Below are positions 1-7,133 of a stretch of 40,384 bases of DNA, in pieces. The DNA lies in assembly GCA_017623255.1 (NCBI GenBank), contig JAGAPL010000009.1, positions 1 through 40,384 on the forward strand. Direction: 5' to 3'. The position numbers and the translations under genes were made by a program. This DNA is from Clostridia bacterium (GTDB lineage: Bacteria > Bacillota > Clostridia > Oscillospirales > CAG-272). Numbering within the stretch: the stretch's first letter is position 1; every line of letters begins with the position of its first letter. Under the pieces are notes generated by a model. It was not told where the DNA came from. It saw nothing but the letters and a program-made list of their open reading frames with translations, and did no database searches.

Positions 1-56
1 AAAAAAGAAATAACCCTTGACCGATACCGTTTCTCTTCCGATACGATCAAGGGTTA
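1..56 (-). terminator. Terminator hairpin of a minus-strand leader
   Basis: On the minus strand the arms TAACCCTTGA (56-47) and TCAAGGGTTA (20-11) form a perfect 10-bp stem with a partly structured loop, followed by a tract ending TTTCTTTTTT at the window edge. It is a good intrinsic terminator for minus-strand transcription. It lies downstream of the promoter at 364-392 and its 5' arm contains the stop codon of the 10-codon ORF at 54-86, so it may be an attenuator for a gene left of the window. Confidence 0.75.
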
Positions 57-86
57 TTTCTGTTCACTCTTTGTATCTAACATCAT
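54..86 (-). CDS. Possible 10-codon leader peptide
   Basis: A short minus-strand ORF reads MMLDTKSEQK then TAA. The two ATG codons at 86-81 are preceded by a purine-rich GAGAGG a few bases upstream, a plausible ribosome site. The TAA (56-54) is the first part of the terminator stem, so a ribosome pausing at the stop would cover the 5' arm and prevent the hairpin. This geometry is known from translation-dependent attenuation of antibiotic-resistance and ABC-F genes. The peptide resembles nothing I recognise, and the gene it would control is not in the window. It could be chance. Confidence 0.35.
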   Translation of the reverse strand: MMLDTKSEQK

Positions 87-363
87 TTGAATATCCTCTC
101 TTTCTCCAACTTTAATTTTACAGAGGTTTTCACATTGGTTTTTGATCTTATTGTAATTGTTCAAAAGCTTTCATTTGCTTTGGTTTACTAAAAATCTATA
201 TAAAATTTATTTAAAATGAAAACACAACAATCACACTTGTTCAACTATCCAACTCCGGTTGCTACTTTTAACGGCTTACTTCACTAATAGCTTTTGACAA
301 TTAAATGATCAAAACCTTTGGCTTCACTTGTACATTGGTTTGTACCTTCCTTTCTGTGTCTTT

Positions 364-392
364 AGTATAGCACAAAGAAATCACTTTTGCAA
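364..392 (-). promoter_or_regulatory. Sigma-A promoter of the left-edge leader
   Basis: On the minus strand TTGCAA (392-387), a 17-bp spacer and TATACT (369-364). It would start a transcript near 357 that runs through about 300 nt without a long ORF to the terminator at 1-56. The intervening 87-357 is AT-rich leader sequence with no gene I can support. A three-codon ORF (ATG TAC AAG TGA, near 330) sits behind an AGGAAGG but is too short to judge. Confidence 0.7.
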
Positions 393-441
393 GATGGGAT
401 TTTGTACAAATTTCACAAAAATATTTTATTTAAAATACGAA

Positions 442-471
442 TTGACTTTTATGATAGTTTTTTGATATAAT
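442..471 (+). promoter_or_regulatory. Upstream promoter P1 of the marR region
   Basis: TTGACT (442-447), an 18-bp spacer and TATAAT (466-471). The predicted start near 478 is immediately followed by the terminator hairpin at 481-510, so on its own it would yield only a roughly 30-nt RNA unless transcription reads through to the marR gene. Confidence 0.6.
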
Positions 472-480
472 ATTTATGTT

Positions 481-510
481 GGGTGCAAAGTTTGCGCCCA
501 TTTTTGTTTT
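481..510 (+). terminator. Terminator directly after promoter P1
   Basis: GGGTGCAAA (481-489) pairs with TTTGCGCCC (491-499) with one G-T pair and a very short loop, followed by ATTTTTGTTTT. It looks like an intrinsic terminator only a few bases after the predicted start of P1. Confidence 0.65.
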
Positions 511-523
511 GCAGACAAGATTA

Positions 524-575
524 TTGACAATTCAATTGTGGTAGTGGTATAATGAAAATGTTGATAAATCAACAT
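524..575 (+). promoter_or_regulatory. marR promoter P2 and palindromic operator
   Basis: TTGACA (524-529), an 18-bp spacer and TATAAT (548-553) give a strong sigma-A promoter. The perfect palindrome ATGTTGATAAATCAACAT (558-575: 8-bp arms, 2-bp spacer) overlaps the predicted start site just before the marR ribosome site. Size, symmetry and place fit a MarR dimer operator, so autorepression is the natural inference. Confidence 0.75.
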
Positions 576-589
576 CCATGGAGGCTTTT

Positions 590-1045
590 ATGGTAAGCAG
601 ATACGAAAGACTATCTTTTTCTATATCAGAGATTCACAGGTATTTACATTCAATTGCGGCAGACGAAATGAAAAAATACGGTCTTAAGGGGCCGTATGCA
701 ATTTATCTGCTCACATTGAACAGATACGATAACGGAATAACCTCATCTGAGCTGAGTGATATCACCTGTAGGAATAAGGCTGATGTTTCCCGTGCAATGA
801 CTGCAATGGAGATGGGAGGACTTGTGCGCCGCGAGGGCTCCTCATACAGAGCTAAGCTTTATCTTACCGATGAGGGAAGGCGCATAGCATCCAATATAGG
901 TGAGAGGGCGAAAATTGCTGTTGAAATAGGCGGCAAAGGGCTGACAGAAGAACAAAAGGAAACTATGTATTACGCGATGGATGTTATTGCAGAAAATCTT
1001 CGCCATGTCAGCGTAAAGGGTCTTCCTGTGTCAGATAGCAAATAA
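590..1045 (+). CDS. MarR-family transcriptional regulator
   Basis: The 151-residue protein fits the compact all-helical MarR winged-helix fold. The central part has the recognition region (SELSDITCRNKADVSRAMTA), followed by a wing-like stretch ending in KLYLTDEGRRIA and a C-terminal dimerisation helix. I place the start at 590, not at the in-frame ATG at 578, because GGAGG at 580-584 is spaced five bases from it and would be inside the gene otherwise. An 18-bp palindrome covers its promoter, which suggests it represses itself and the aldolase gene that follows after 20 bases. The effector is unknown. The family assignment is firm; the targets are inferred. Confidence 0.9.
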   Translation: MVSRYERLSFSISEIHRYLHSIAADEMKKYGLKGPYAIYLLTLNRYDNGITSSELSDITCRNKADVSRAMTAMEMGGLVRREGSSYRAKLYLTDEGRRIASNIGERAKIAVEIGGKGLTEEQKETMYYAMDVIAENLRHVSVKGLPVSDSK

Positions 1046-1065
1046 AAATAGATAAGGATATTTTT

Positions 1066-2091
1066 ATGTACAGATTTAACTGTGATTATCTTGAGGGAGC
1101 TCATCCGAGACTGCTGAGCAGATTGACAGAAACCAATCTTGAGCAAACATCCTCTTATGGATCTGATGAGTATAGCGAGAGAGCAAAAGACAAAATCAGA
1201 ATTGCTTGCAAATGTGAAAATGCAAAAGTGTTTTTTCTGGTAGGCGGAACGCAGGCTAATTATACGGTGATTGATTCCATATTGAAGAATTATGAGGGCG
1301 TGATTTCTGCAGATACGGGTCATATCAGCGTTCATGAGGCGGGCGCCATAGAGTTTTCAGGTCATAAAGTTTTGACAATACCTCACGTGAACGGAAAAGT
1401 AGATGCTGCTAAAGCCAGAGAATATGTAGAAAAATTTTATTCTGATACTACATACGCCCATATGGTGCGTCCCGGGGCTATATACATTTCCCATCCTTCT
1501 GAATACGGAACGTTGTATACAAGGGATGAATTGAAAGCATTGAGAGAACTTTGTGATGAATATTCTATGAAGCTTTATCTTGACGGTGCACGTTTGGGAT
1601 ATGGTCTTGCGGCTGATAACACGGATGTGGGGCTTCCTGAAATTGCAGAGTTTTGTCACGTATTCTATATAGGCGGAACAAAAGTAGGCGCGCTTTTTGG
1701 TGAAGCAGTAGTGTTTACCGACGAAAGTGAAGGGGATTACTTTTTCACAGAAATGAAGCAGCACGGTGCGCTGCTTGCAAAAGGAAGAATTCTTGGAATT
1801 CAGTTTGACGAGCTTTTCACGGATGAACTTTGTTATAACATAGGGAAGCACGCAGTAAAGCTTGCGATGAAAATAAAGGAAAGCTTTGTAAAAAAAGGCT
1901 ATAGGGTTTATCTTGATTCATATACAAATCAACAGTTTTTTATTTTGCCAAATGAAAAGTTGACTGCTCTGCTTGAAAAGGTGGTCGTAGATAATTGGGG
2001 CCCATATGATAAAGATCATAGTCTCATCCGAGTTACAACAAGTTGGGCCACTACAGAAGAAGCTGTGGATTATTTGATTTCTCTTATATAA
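1066..2091 (+). CDS. Threonine-aldolase-family PLP lyase
   Basis: The 341-residue protein belongs to the fold-type I PLP beta-eliminating lyase/low-specificity threonine aldolase family, which cleaves (allo-)threonine to glycine and acetaldehyde. Landmarks are DTGHISVHE (about 83-91) with the ring-stacking histidine, YLDGARLGYG (about 171-180) with the PLP-nitrogen aspartate, and YIGGTKVGALFG with Lys206 as the probable Schiff-base lysine. Length is close to LtaE. It follows marR by 20 bases behind an AAGGA and ends at a bidirectional terminator. Pairing with a MarR regulator is not usual for ltaE, so a related beta-eliminating substrate is possible. The exact substrate cannot be read from sequence. 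Confidence 0.85.
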   Translation: MYRFNCDYLEGAHPRLLSRLTETNLEQTSSYGSDEYSERAKDKIRIACKCENAKVFFLVGGTQANYTVIDSILKNYEGVISADTGHISVHEAGAIEFSGHKVLTIPHVNGKVDAAKAREYVEKFYSDTTYAHMVRPGAIYISHPSEYGTLYTRDELKALRELCDEYSMKLYLDGARLGYGLAADNTDVGLPEIAEFCHVFYIGGTKVGALFGEAVVFTDESEGDYFFTEMKQHGALLAKGRILGIQFDELFTDELCYNIGKHAVKLAMKIKESFVKKGYRVYLDSYTNQQFFILPNEKLTALLEKVVVDNWGPYDKDHSLIRVTTSWATTEEAVDYLISLI

Positions 2092-2140
2092 ATACAAATA
2101 GCTCATTATAGCAGTATAATAACAACTTGCAAATTAAAAA

Positions 2141-2168
2141 ATGCTTCAGAGAACTGAAGCATTTTTTG
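2141..2168. terminator. Bidirectional terminator, aldolase and araC
   Basis: ATGCTTCAG (2141-2149) and CTGAAGCAT (2154-2162) form a 9-bp stem with an AGAA loop, flanked by A and T tracts on either side. It serves both convergent genes. Confidence 0.9.
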
Positions 2169-2169
2169 T

Positions 2170-3009
2170 TTATTTGTTTTTTTTATATTCGATAGGGCTC
2201 ATATCATATTTTTCTTTAAAGCAGCGTGAAAAGTAGTTAGCATCAGGATAACCGCATTTTTCCGATATTTCACTGACAGAGTAGGGTGTGCCCTTGAGCA
2301 TAATTGCGGCGTAGTCAAGACGCAGCGCGCTTATGTATTCAACGCAGGTTATGCCGGTCTGATCCTTGAATTTTCTGCAGAAATAGGATTTGTTATAGCC
2401 GAATTTTTTTGCAAGGTCAGCAATGGAAATATCATCTGTGAAGTGAGTGTCCAGGTAATCAATAACCTCAGTAAAACGGTGATCGGAGTGGCGTGATGAA
2501 GATTCAGGTTCTGTGTTTATGTATCCTTCGATCAGCCTTGTCAGGAGCATAAGTATTCCTGCATCTATGCGTATAGCGCATGTGGGCATATTAGTTTCAT
2601 AAGCTTCAACCAATTTGTCAATTACAAGGCTAATGTTTTCATCGCGTATGAAATTTTTGAAGCGCATTTGGCGGAAAAGCAAGGGCTTTATATAGCTCTG
2701 ACCGTAATATCTGTTGTTAACAAGGGGGCCCAATTCAAACATAATGCAGGTATAAGCAGTTTCTGTTGAGCCTGCTACAGCAGAGTGCGCCTCTTTGGAG
2801 TTAAAAAGAGCGATCTCTCTTTCTTTGATGCTAAAGCTTGAGTTTCCACAGGTAACAGTCAATTCACCACGATCGACTCTCAGCAATTCAATTCTGTCAT
2901 GCCAATGGAGAGGGAAGCAGCGGGCATAAGGAGCCTTCAAAAACTGCATAACTTTTGCAGGAGCTCGGTCATAATTGACATTTTCCAGTTCTTTAAAGCT
3001 GTTTTGCAT
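2170..3009 (-). CDS. AraC-family regulator of the sugar module
   Basis: The 279-residue protein has an N-terminal cupin-like sensing domain (about 1-150) with early histidines in FPLHWHDRIELL, and a C-terminal AraC double helix-turn-helix (about 175-279) beginning near YLDTHFTDDISIADLAKKFG and containing the family signature around CGYPDANYFSRCFKEKYDMSP. The ATG at 3009 is preferred over an in-frame GTG at 3018 because AAGGTGA would overlap the GTG. It is transcribed away from the isomerase/dehydrogenase pair and shares a 120-bp control region with them that holds an inverted repeat at 3031-3057. It probably activates that pair in response to the sugar they consume; this is inferred from arrangement. 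Confidence 0.9.
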   Translation of the reverse strand: MQNSFKELENVNYDRAPAKVMQFLKAPYARCFPLHWHDRIELLRVDRGELTVTCGNSSFSIKEREIALFNSKEAHSAVAGSTETAYTCIMFELGPLVNNRYYGQSYIKPLLFRQMRFKNFIRDENISLVIDKLVEAYETNMPTCAIRIDAGILMLLTRLIEGYINTEPESSSRHSDHRFTEVIDYLDTHFTDDISIADLAKKFGYNKSYFCRKFKDQTGITCVEYISALRLDYAAIMLKGTPYSVSEISEKCGYPDANYFSRCFKEKYDMSPIEYKKNK

Positions 3010-3030
3010 AGTAATCACCTTGAAAAGTAA

Positions 3031-3089
3031 AAATAATGCTATTATATGGCATTATTTCATATTGAAATATCATATTTTTAGTGTATCAT
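3031..3089. promoter_or_regulatory. Divergent control region, araC/isomerase
   Basis: AAATAATGC (3031-3039) and GCATTATTT (3049-3057) form a 9-bp inverted repeat with 9 bases between; it overlaps a minus-strand TATAAT suited to the araC gene. A plus-strand candidate promoter for the isomerase is TTGAAA (3062-3067), 16 bases, TATCAT (3084-3089), which is weak and would fit activator dependence. The repeat is a candidate operator; the protein that binds it is inferred. Confidence 0.5.
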
Positions 3090-3129
3090 AAAAGTATAAC
3101 TAATGCAATATGTACGGAGGTAAAAAATT

Positions 3130-3957
3130 ATGTACGTAGGTGTATGTGTCAATCATTCATGGGACAGAGATATTGAAAAGCAGTTTTCAGATATAGTAGA
3201 AAACGGTTTTCATCATTGTCAGCTCGTTTCCTGGATCCCTCAGAAATGGACAGACGAAGAAGCAGCAAAAATTAAAACTGCTGCAGAAAAGCTCGGTGTT
3301 GTAGTAACAGCGTTCTGGTGTGGCTGGGAAGGTCCGTGCGTTTGGAACTTCTATGAAGGTCAGCAGACTCTCGGTCTTGTTCCCCCTGAATACCGTGAAA
3401 TGAGAATTAAAAATCTTTGCGATGGTGCGGATTTTGCTCTCAAGTTCGGTGTTAAGGATGTTGTAACACATATGGGCTTCATCCCCGAAAACCCCAATGA
3501 TCCTATTTATGCAGGCTTTATTGAGTCAGTAAGGGCGGTAGCTGAGCATCTTAAGGCAAACGGACAGAATCTTCTGTTTGAAACAGGACAGGAAACTCCC
3601 GTTGCAATGCTTCGTGCATTTGAAGATGTTGGAACAGATAACCTTGGCGTAAACTTCGACACAGGTAACGTTATTCTTTACGGAAAAGCAAATCCCGTTG
3701 ATGCAATCGACGTTATCGGTAAGCACATTAAGAACATTCACGCAAAAGATGGACTTTACCCCACAAACGGACACGACCTTGGTGAAGAGGTTAAAATCGG
3801 CACAGGTAAAGCAAATCTTCCTGAATTCCTTCGCAAAATGCATTCTATCGGCTATGACGGACCTGTTATTATCGAGCGTGAGATTTCAGGAGAACAGCAG
3901 AATATTGATATACTTGAAGCTAAAGCGCTTCTTGAAAGCGTAATTGCAGAATTTTAA
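3130..3957 (+). CDS. Sugar phosphate isomerase/epimerase, TIM barrel
   Basis: The 275-residue protein is a xylose-isomerase-like TIM barrel of the AP-endonuclease-2 superfamily, as used for keto-sugar or inositol-derivative isomerisation. Candidate metal ligands fall where the family needs them: Glu151 in LLFETGQE, Asp177 in NFDTGN, His204 in KNIHAKD and Glu249 near IIEREI at the last strand. The ribosome site ACGGAGG ends ten bases before the ATG. It is 12 bases upstream of a Gfo/Idh/MocA dehydrogenase and divergent from an AraC regulator, a classic catabolic arrangement. Codons are rich in C-ending forms, like the highly expressed genes here. The substrate is unknown. Confidence 0.88.
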   Translation: MYVGVCVNHSWDRDIEKQFSDIVENGFHHCQLVSWIPQKWTDEEAAKIKTAAEKLGVVVTAFWCGWEGPCVWNFYEGQQTLGLVPPEYREMRIKNLCDGADFALKFGVKDVVTHMGFIPENPNDPIYAGFIESVRAVAEHLKANGQNLLFETGQETPVAMLRAFEDVGTDNLGVNFDTGNVILYGKANPVDAIDVIGKHIKNIHAKDGLYPTNGHDLGEEVKIGTGKANLPEFLRKMHSIGYDGPVIIEREISGEQQNIDILEAKALLESVIAEF

Positions 3958-3969
3958 GGAGAGATAAAT

Positions 3970-4926
3970 ATGTTGAAAGTAGCAGTACTTGGCACAGGCG
4001 GTATCAGCGGCGCGCACATTCCTGCTTGGCTCAGAATCCCTGAAGCAGAGCTTGTAGCAATTTGTGACGTTCAGCCCGACAGAATGGAAAGATTTGCAGG
4101 CACAGGCGCAAGACAGTATACAGATTGCGAAGAAATGTTTGCAAATGAAGAAATTGATATCCTCGATATCTGCCTTCCCACATTCCTTCACGCAGAGTAT
4201 TCCATCAAGGCAATGGAACGCGGTATCAACGTTATTTGTGAAAAGCCTGTTTCTCTTAAGAAAGAAGATGTTAAGAGAGTTTACGAAACAGCGGAAAAGA
4301 ATAACGTTAAGTTTATGATTGCTCACGTTCTTCGCTTCTGGCCTGAATATGTAGTTCTTAAGAACGCTATTGACAACGGTACATATGGCAACCTCCTTTG
4401 CGGACATATGAACCGTCTTGGCGGCACACCCGGATGGAGCTGGGAAAACTGGATGAAGAAGGAAGAGTGCAGCGGTCTCGTTCCCTTTGACCTTCACATT
4501 CACGACCTTGACTATCTTGTATACACACTTGGCAAACCCTCTAACTGCATCACTCATCGTGCTCGTTTTGAAGATCACGATATTATCAATGCAACATATG
4601 AGTTTGAAGATGGAAAGTTTATCACAGCGGATTCCTGCTGGTATAACGGCCCCTGTCCTTTCGAATCAAGCTACCGTATGTCCTTTGAAAAGGCAGTGAT
4701 GGAGTTTAAGGACGGAAAGCTCACAGTATTCCCCGTTGGTGGTGCTGCATTTGAAGTTAAGAGCGGCGAAGCAGATGCTGACGGTGAATGCATCAACCTT
4801 CCTGCAACAGATGCTTATTTTGAAGAGATCCGCTATTTCGCAAACTGCGTTCTCGAAAACAAAGCAGCAGACGTTATCAAGCCTGAGGAGCTTGAAACAG
4901 TTCTTGATCTTCTCAAGCAGTTTTAA
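3970..4926 (+). CDS. Gfo/Idh/MocA-family oxidoreductase
   Basis: The 318-residue NAD(P)-dependent sugar dehydrogenase has an N-terminal Rossmann domain (GTGGISGAHI near residue 8) and the family EKP motif at 91-93 in VICEKPVSLKK, whose lysine is catalytic in the family. DLHIHDLDYL in the C-terminal half carries the Asp/His pair usually placed near the substrate. It overlaps nothing and lies 12 bases after the TIM-barrel gene, preceded by AAGGAGA, so the two are surely cotranscribed and probably oxidise and isomerise the same sugar or cyclitol. The transcript ends at a strong hairpin at 4933-4966. Substrate not determinable. Confidence 0.9.
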   Translation: MLKVAVLGTGGISGAHIPAWLRIPEAELVAICDVQPDRMERFAGTGARQYTDCEEMFANEEIDILDICLPTFLHAEYSIKAMERGINVICEKPVSLKKEDVKRVYETAEKNNVKFMIAHVLRFWPEYVVLKNAIDNGTYGNLLCGHMNRLGGTPGWSWENWMKKEECSGLVPFDLHIHDLDYLVYTLGKPSNCITHRARFEDHDIINATYEFEDGKFITADSCWYNGPCPFESSYRMSFEKAVMEFKDGKLTVFPVGGAAFEVKSGEADADGECINLPATDAYFEEIRYFANCVLENKAADVIKPEELETVLDLLKQF

Positions 4927-4932
4927 TTAAAT

Positions 4933-4966
4933 AAAAAATACTGCATCGGTTGATGCAGTATTTTTT
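4933..4966. terminator. Bidirectional terminator between convergent dehydrogenases
   Basis: A perfect stem of about 15 bp including A/T tracts, core ATACTGCATC (4938-4947) and GATGCAGTAT (4952-4961), loop GGTT. It ends transcripts from both sides. Confidence 0.92.
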
Positions 4967-4971
4967 TATTA

Positions 4972-6246
4972 TCATTGATCAATTTCATTGAAATATTCTT
5001 CAAAGTCCACAACAATATTTTCTGCTCTGGATTTTTCAGCCGCAAAAACGATGGAGTGATTATAGTAGGATTCCATAATATCGGGAATGTTGTTGCCCTT
5101 GTAGTTGGTGGTGAAATATTCGTGAACGGTATTAACTATTCCGTCATCGCCGCCGCCGTGGCCGCCGGTTATCTCGTTAGAGCCTTTTTCATCAACCAAT
5201 TCTTCGCGGTTGTCTTTAAAATGGAAAACAGAAATGGGAGTTTGAGCATCAAGTGCGGCACGAAGCTCACCTTTTGTGCCCATAATATGAATATGTCTGC
5301 CGCCGCGGTTGAAAGCATTCATTGTGAATGTAACGGTAATGTCGTCCTCGAAGAGCATATTCACAGTCTGATGGTCAACAACGTCGTTGTCACACTTGAA
5401 AACGCATTTTCCGTAAAGAGTTTCCTTGATAGCCTTTTCCACAAGCTCGTCAGTGTGATTATAATGCTTTGTGCAAGCTCCTCTGAACCATCCGTTCCAT
5501 TTGTCATCATAGTAAAGCTTAACCGCGTTGAACTCGCAGGTGTCAGCGTGGGGGCAACCCTGATAGCAATATTCGGGAGCACCTTCAGGAGCATTTTCTT
5601 CCGTGAAATATGAGAGAGTACCAAAAGATTGAACTCTCTTGCATTTCTTTCCGAGAAGCCATTGCAGAATATCAATATCGTGGCAGGATTTCTGTAGCAG
5701 CATATTGGAGCTTCGGCTTTCATTTCCCCAATTTCCGCGAACAAAGCTGTGGCTTTGATGGATTATACCGACACATTCTTCGTGATTTATGGACATAATT
5801 TTTCCAAGCGTTCCGCTGTCAATAATGTTTTTAATGACATTGAAAACGGGAGTATAACGAAGCACGGTGCAAATAACAACGCGAACACCTTTTTCTTTTG
5901 CAGCGTATGCGATATTTTTGCATTCTTCCTGCGTAGGCGCGATAGGCTTTTCAAGCATAAGGTCATAACCAAGCTCAATAGCCTTCATAGCAGGCGCATA
6001 ATGGTCTCTGTCCATCGTGCATATGAGTGCCATGTCGGCAATCTTGCCTTTTTCAAGCAAAGGCTTCCAGTCTGTAAAGCACATTTCTTCAGGAATGTTG
6101 TGCATATCACGAATGTGATTTCTTCTGTCGTCAATAGGCTCGGCAACTGCAACAACGCGGAATTTTTCGGGCAGATTTGACATAATTGTTGTGTATCTGA
6201 TGCCTCTGTCTCCGCCACCGATAAGAATAACGTCAAGAGTTTTCAT
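4972..6246 (-). CDS. Gfo/Idh/MocA oxidoreductase with cysteine cluster
   Basis: The 424-residue protein starts MKTLDVILIGGGDRG; I use this ATG because an upstream in-frame ATG at 6306 would add residues in front of the Rossmann strand. The EKP motif is at 99-101 (LMLEKPIAPT), followed by VLRYTP and a large C-terminal domain. It is about 100 residues longer than its neighbour, and part of the extra length is a cysteine-rich insert with Cys227, Cys231, Cys237 and Cys258 (CYQGCPHADTCEF and GACTKHYNH) that could hold a metal. It runs convergently toward the isomerase/dehydrogenase pair, so it may act on a related sugar or a glycoside derivative. Family assignment is firm; substrate and metal site are inferred. 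Confidence 0.88.
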   Translation of the reverse strand: MKTLDVILIGGGDRGIRYTTIMSNLPEKFRVVAVAEPIDDRRNHIRDMHNIPEEMCFTDWKPLLEKGKIADMALICTMDRDHYAPAMKAIELGYDLMLEKPIAPTQEECKNIAYAAKEKGVRVVICTVLRYTPVFNVIKNIIDSGTLGKIMSINHEECVGIIHQSHSFVRGNWGNESRSSNMLLQKSCHDIDILQWLLGKKCKRVQSFGTLSYFTEENAPEGAPEYCYQGCPHADTCEFNAVKLYYDDKWNGWFRGACTKHYNHTDELVEKAIKETLYGKCVFKCDNDVVDHQTVNMLFEDDITVTFTMNAFNRGGRHIHIMGTKGELRAALDAQTPISVFHFKDNREELVDEKGSNEITGGHGGGDDGIVNTVHEYFTTNYKGNNIPDIMESYYNHSIVFAAEKSRAENIVVDFEEYFNEIDQ

Positions 6247-6330
6247 AAAATAGGACCTCGCGAAATGAGTTTGTTCAAGGTAATGGTACGCTTTTTTTAT
6301 AATCATTTCAAGAGTTTTTGAACAAAAATA

Positions 6331-6365
6331 AACACCGCAAAGTTGCCAAAATACATTGCGGTGTT
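6331..6365 (-). terminator. Terminator of the TlpA-like gene
   Basis: AACACCGCAA (6331-6340) and TTGCGGTGTT (6356-6365) form a 10-bp stem with a 15-nt loop; on the minus strand it is followed by TATTTTTGTT. It lies directly after the stop of the TlpA-like gene and separates it from the dehydrogenase. Confidence 0.8.
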
Positions 6366-6383
6366 TTGTGAATTTTAACTAAT

Positions 6384-6962
6384 TCAATTAATAAGCATAT
6401 CAATACCTGATTTAAGCGTTTCGCTGTTAAGGGCACCGCGTCCGTAAGCAACGAGATATCCCTGGGCATCAATAAAATAAGTAACGGGAATAGAACTTAC
6501 GCCGTAAGCTGCGGCTCCATTTGAATCGGTATCAAAATAAACAGGGAAGGTATAGCCCTGAGAGTAAATAAAAGCTTGAGCGGTATCAACTGTTTCGTTT
6601 TTTCCGTCAGTGAGATTCACTATCATAAATGTAATATCGTCGCCGTATTCTTTATAAGCTTCTTCAAAATCGGGCATTTCCGATTTACAGGGACCGCACC
6701 AGCTTGCCCAAAAATTCAGCACAACGGGCTTTCCGCGCATATCGGAAAGCTTGATTCTATTGCCGTCACGGTCAACCATTTCGAAATCGGGAGCAAGTTC
6801 TTTTTGCCGGTCGGTTGCGTCAGTTGCCTCATCGGTGTTTTTTGAGTGTTCAACATCAGCATCATTGGCTTCGTTAAGGTTACTTGTTATGATAATTGCA
6901 ATAGCGCCCATAATTACGGCAAATATAATAAACGCAATTAAAAATTTGATTTTTGAGGACAT
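6384..6962 (-). CDS. Membrane-anchored TlpA/ResA-like thiol-disulfide protein
   Basis: The 192-residue protein starts with one hydrophobic segment (about 5-27, KIKFLIAFIIFAVIMGAIAI), an acidic linker, then a thioredoxin fold of the TlpA/ResA/AhpC-TSA type facing outward. The redox site is WCGPC in NFWASWCGPCKSEMP (about 90-95), and SIPVTYFID carries the usual cis-proline. No lipobox cysteine, so it is anchored by the uncleaved helix. AAGGA lies eight bases before the ATG, and a terminator follows. Likely a monocistronic extracytoplasmic disulfide reductase; no cytochrome-maturation or CcdA partner is in the window, so its electron donor is unknown. Confidence 0.88.
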   Translation of the reverse strand: MSSKIKFLIAFIIFAVIMGAIAIIITSNLNEANDADVEHSKNTDEATDATDRQKELAPDFEMVDRDGNRIKLSDMRGKPVVLNFWASWCGPCKSEMPDFEEAYKEYGDDITFMIVNLTDGKNETVDTAQAFIYSQGYTFPVYFDTDSNGAAAYGVSSIPVTYFIDAQGYLVAYGRGALNSETLKSGIDMLIN

Positions 6963-7133
6963 ATTCTAATCCTTTTCATTTTGTGATATAATCAGTATAA
7001 CATATACAATGATAAAAATCTATAGGAGAAATGAACCAATTCTCGTTATGCGAGAGTATTTTTCGGTAGTTGGGGTGGTATTCTCTCTGTCGCTTTGGTA
7101 GAATTCGGATGTAAATAACGCGTGGAGGTTCTT

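Noticed and set aside
3886..4578. 230-residue minus-strand frame across the isomerase and first dehydrogenase
   Set aside because: Antisense to two convincing genes; shadow of C-ending codon bias.
7021..7133. Hairpin TCTCG/CGAGA with T run before the XRE gene
   Set aside because: The stem has only five base pairs and the T run is weak, so neither terminator nor riboswitch can be supported.
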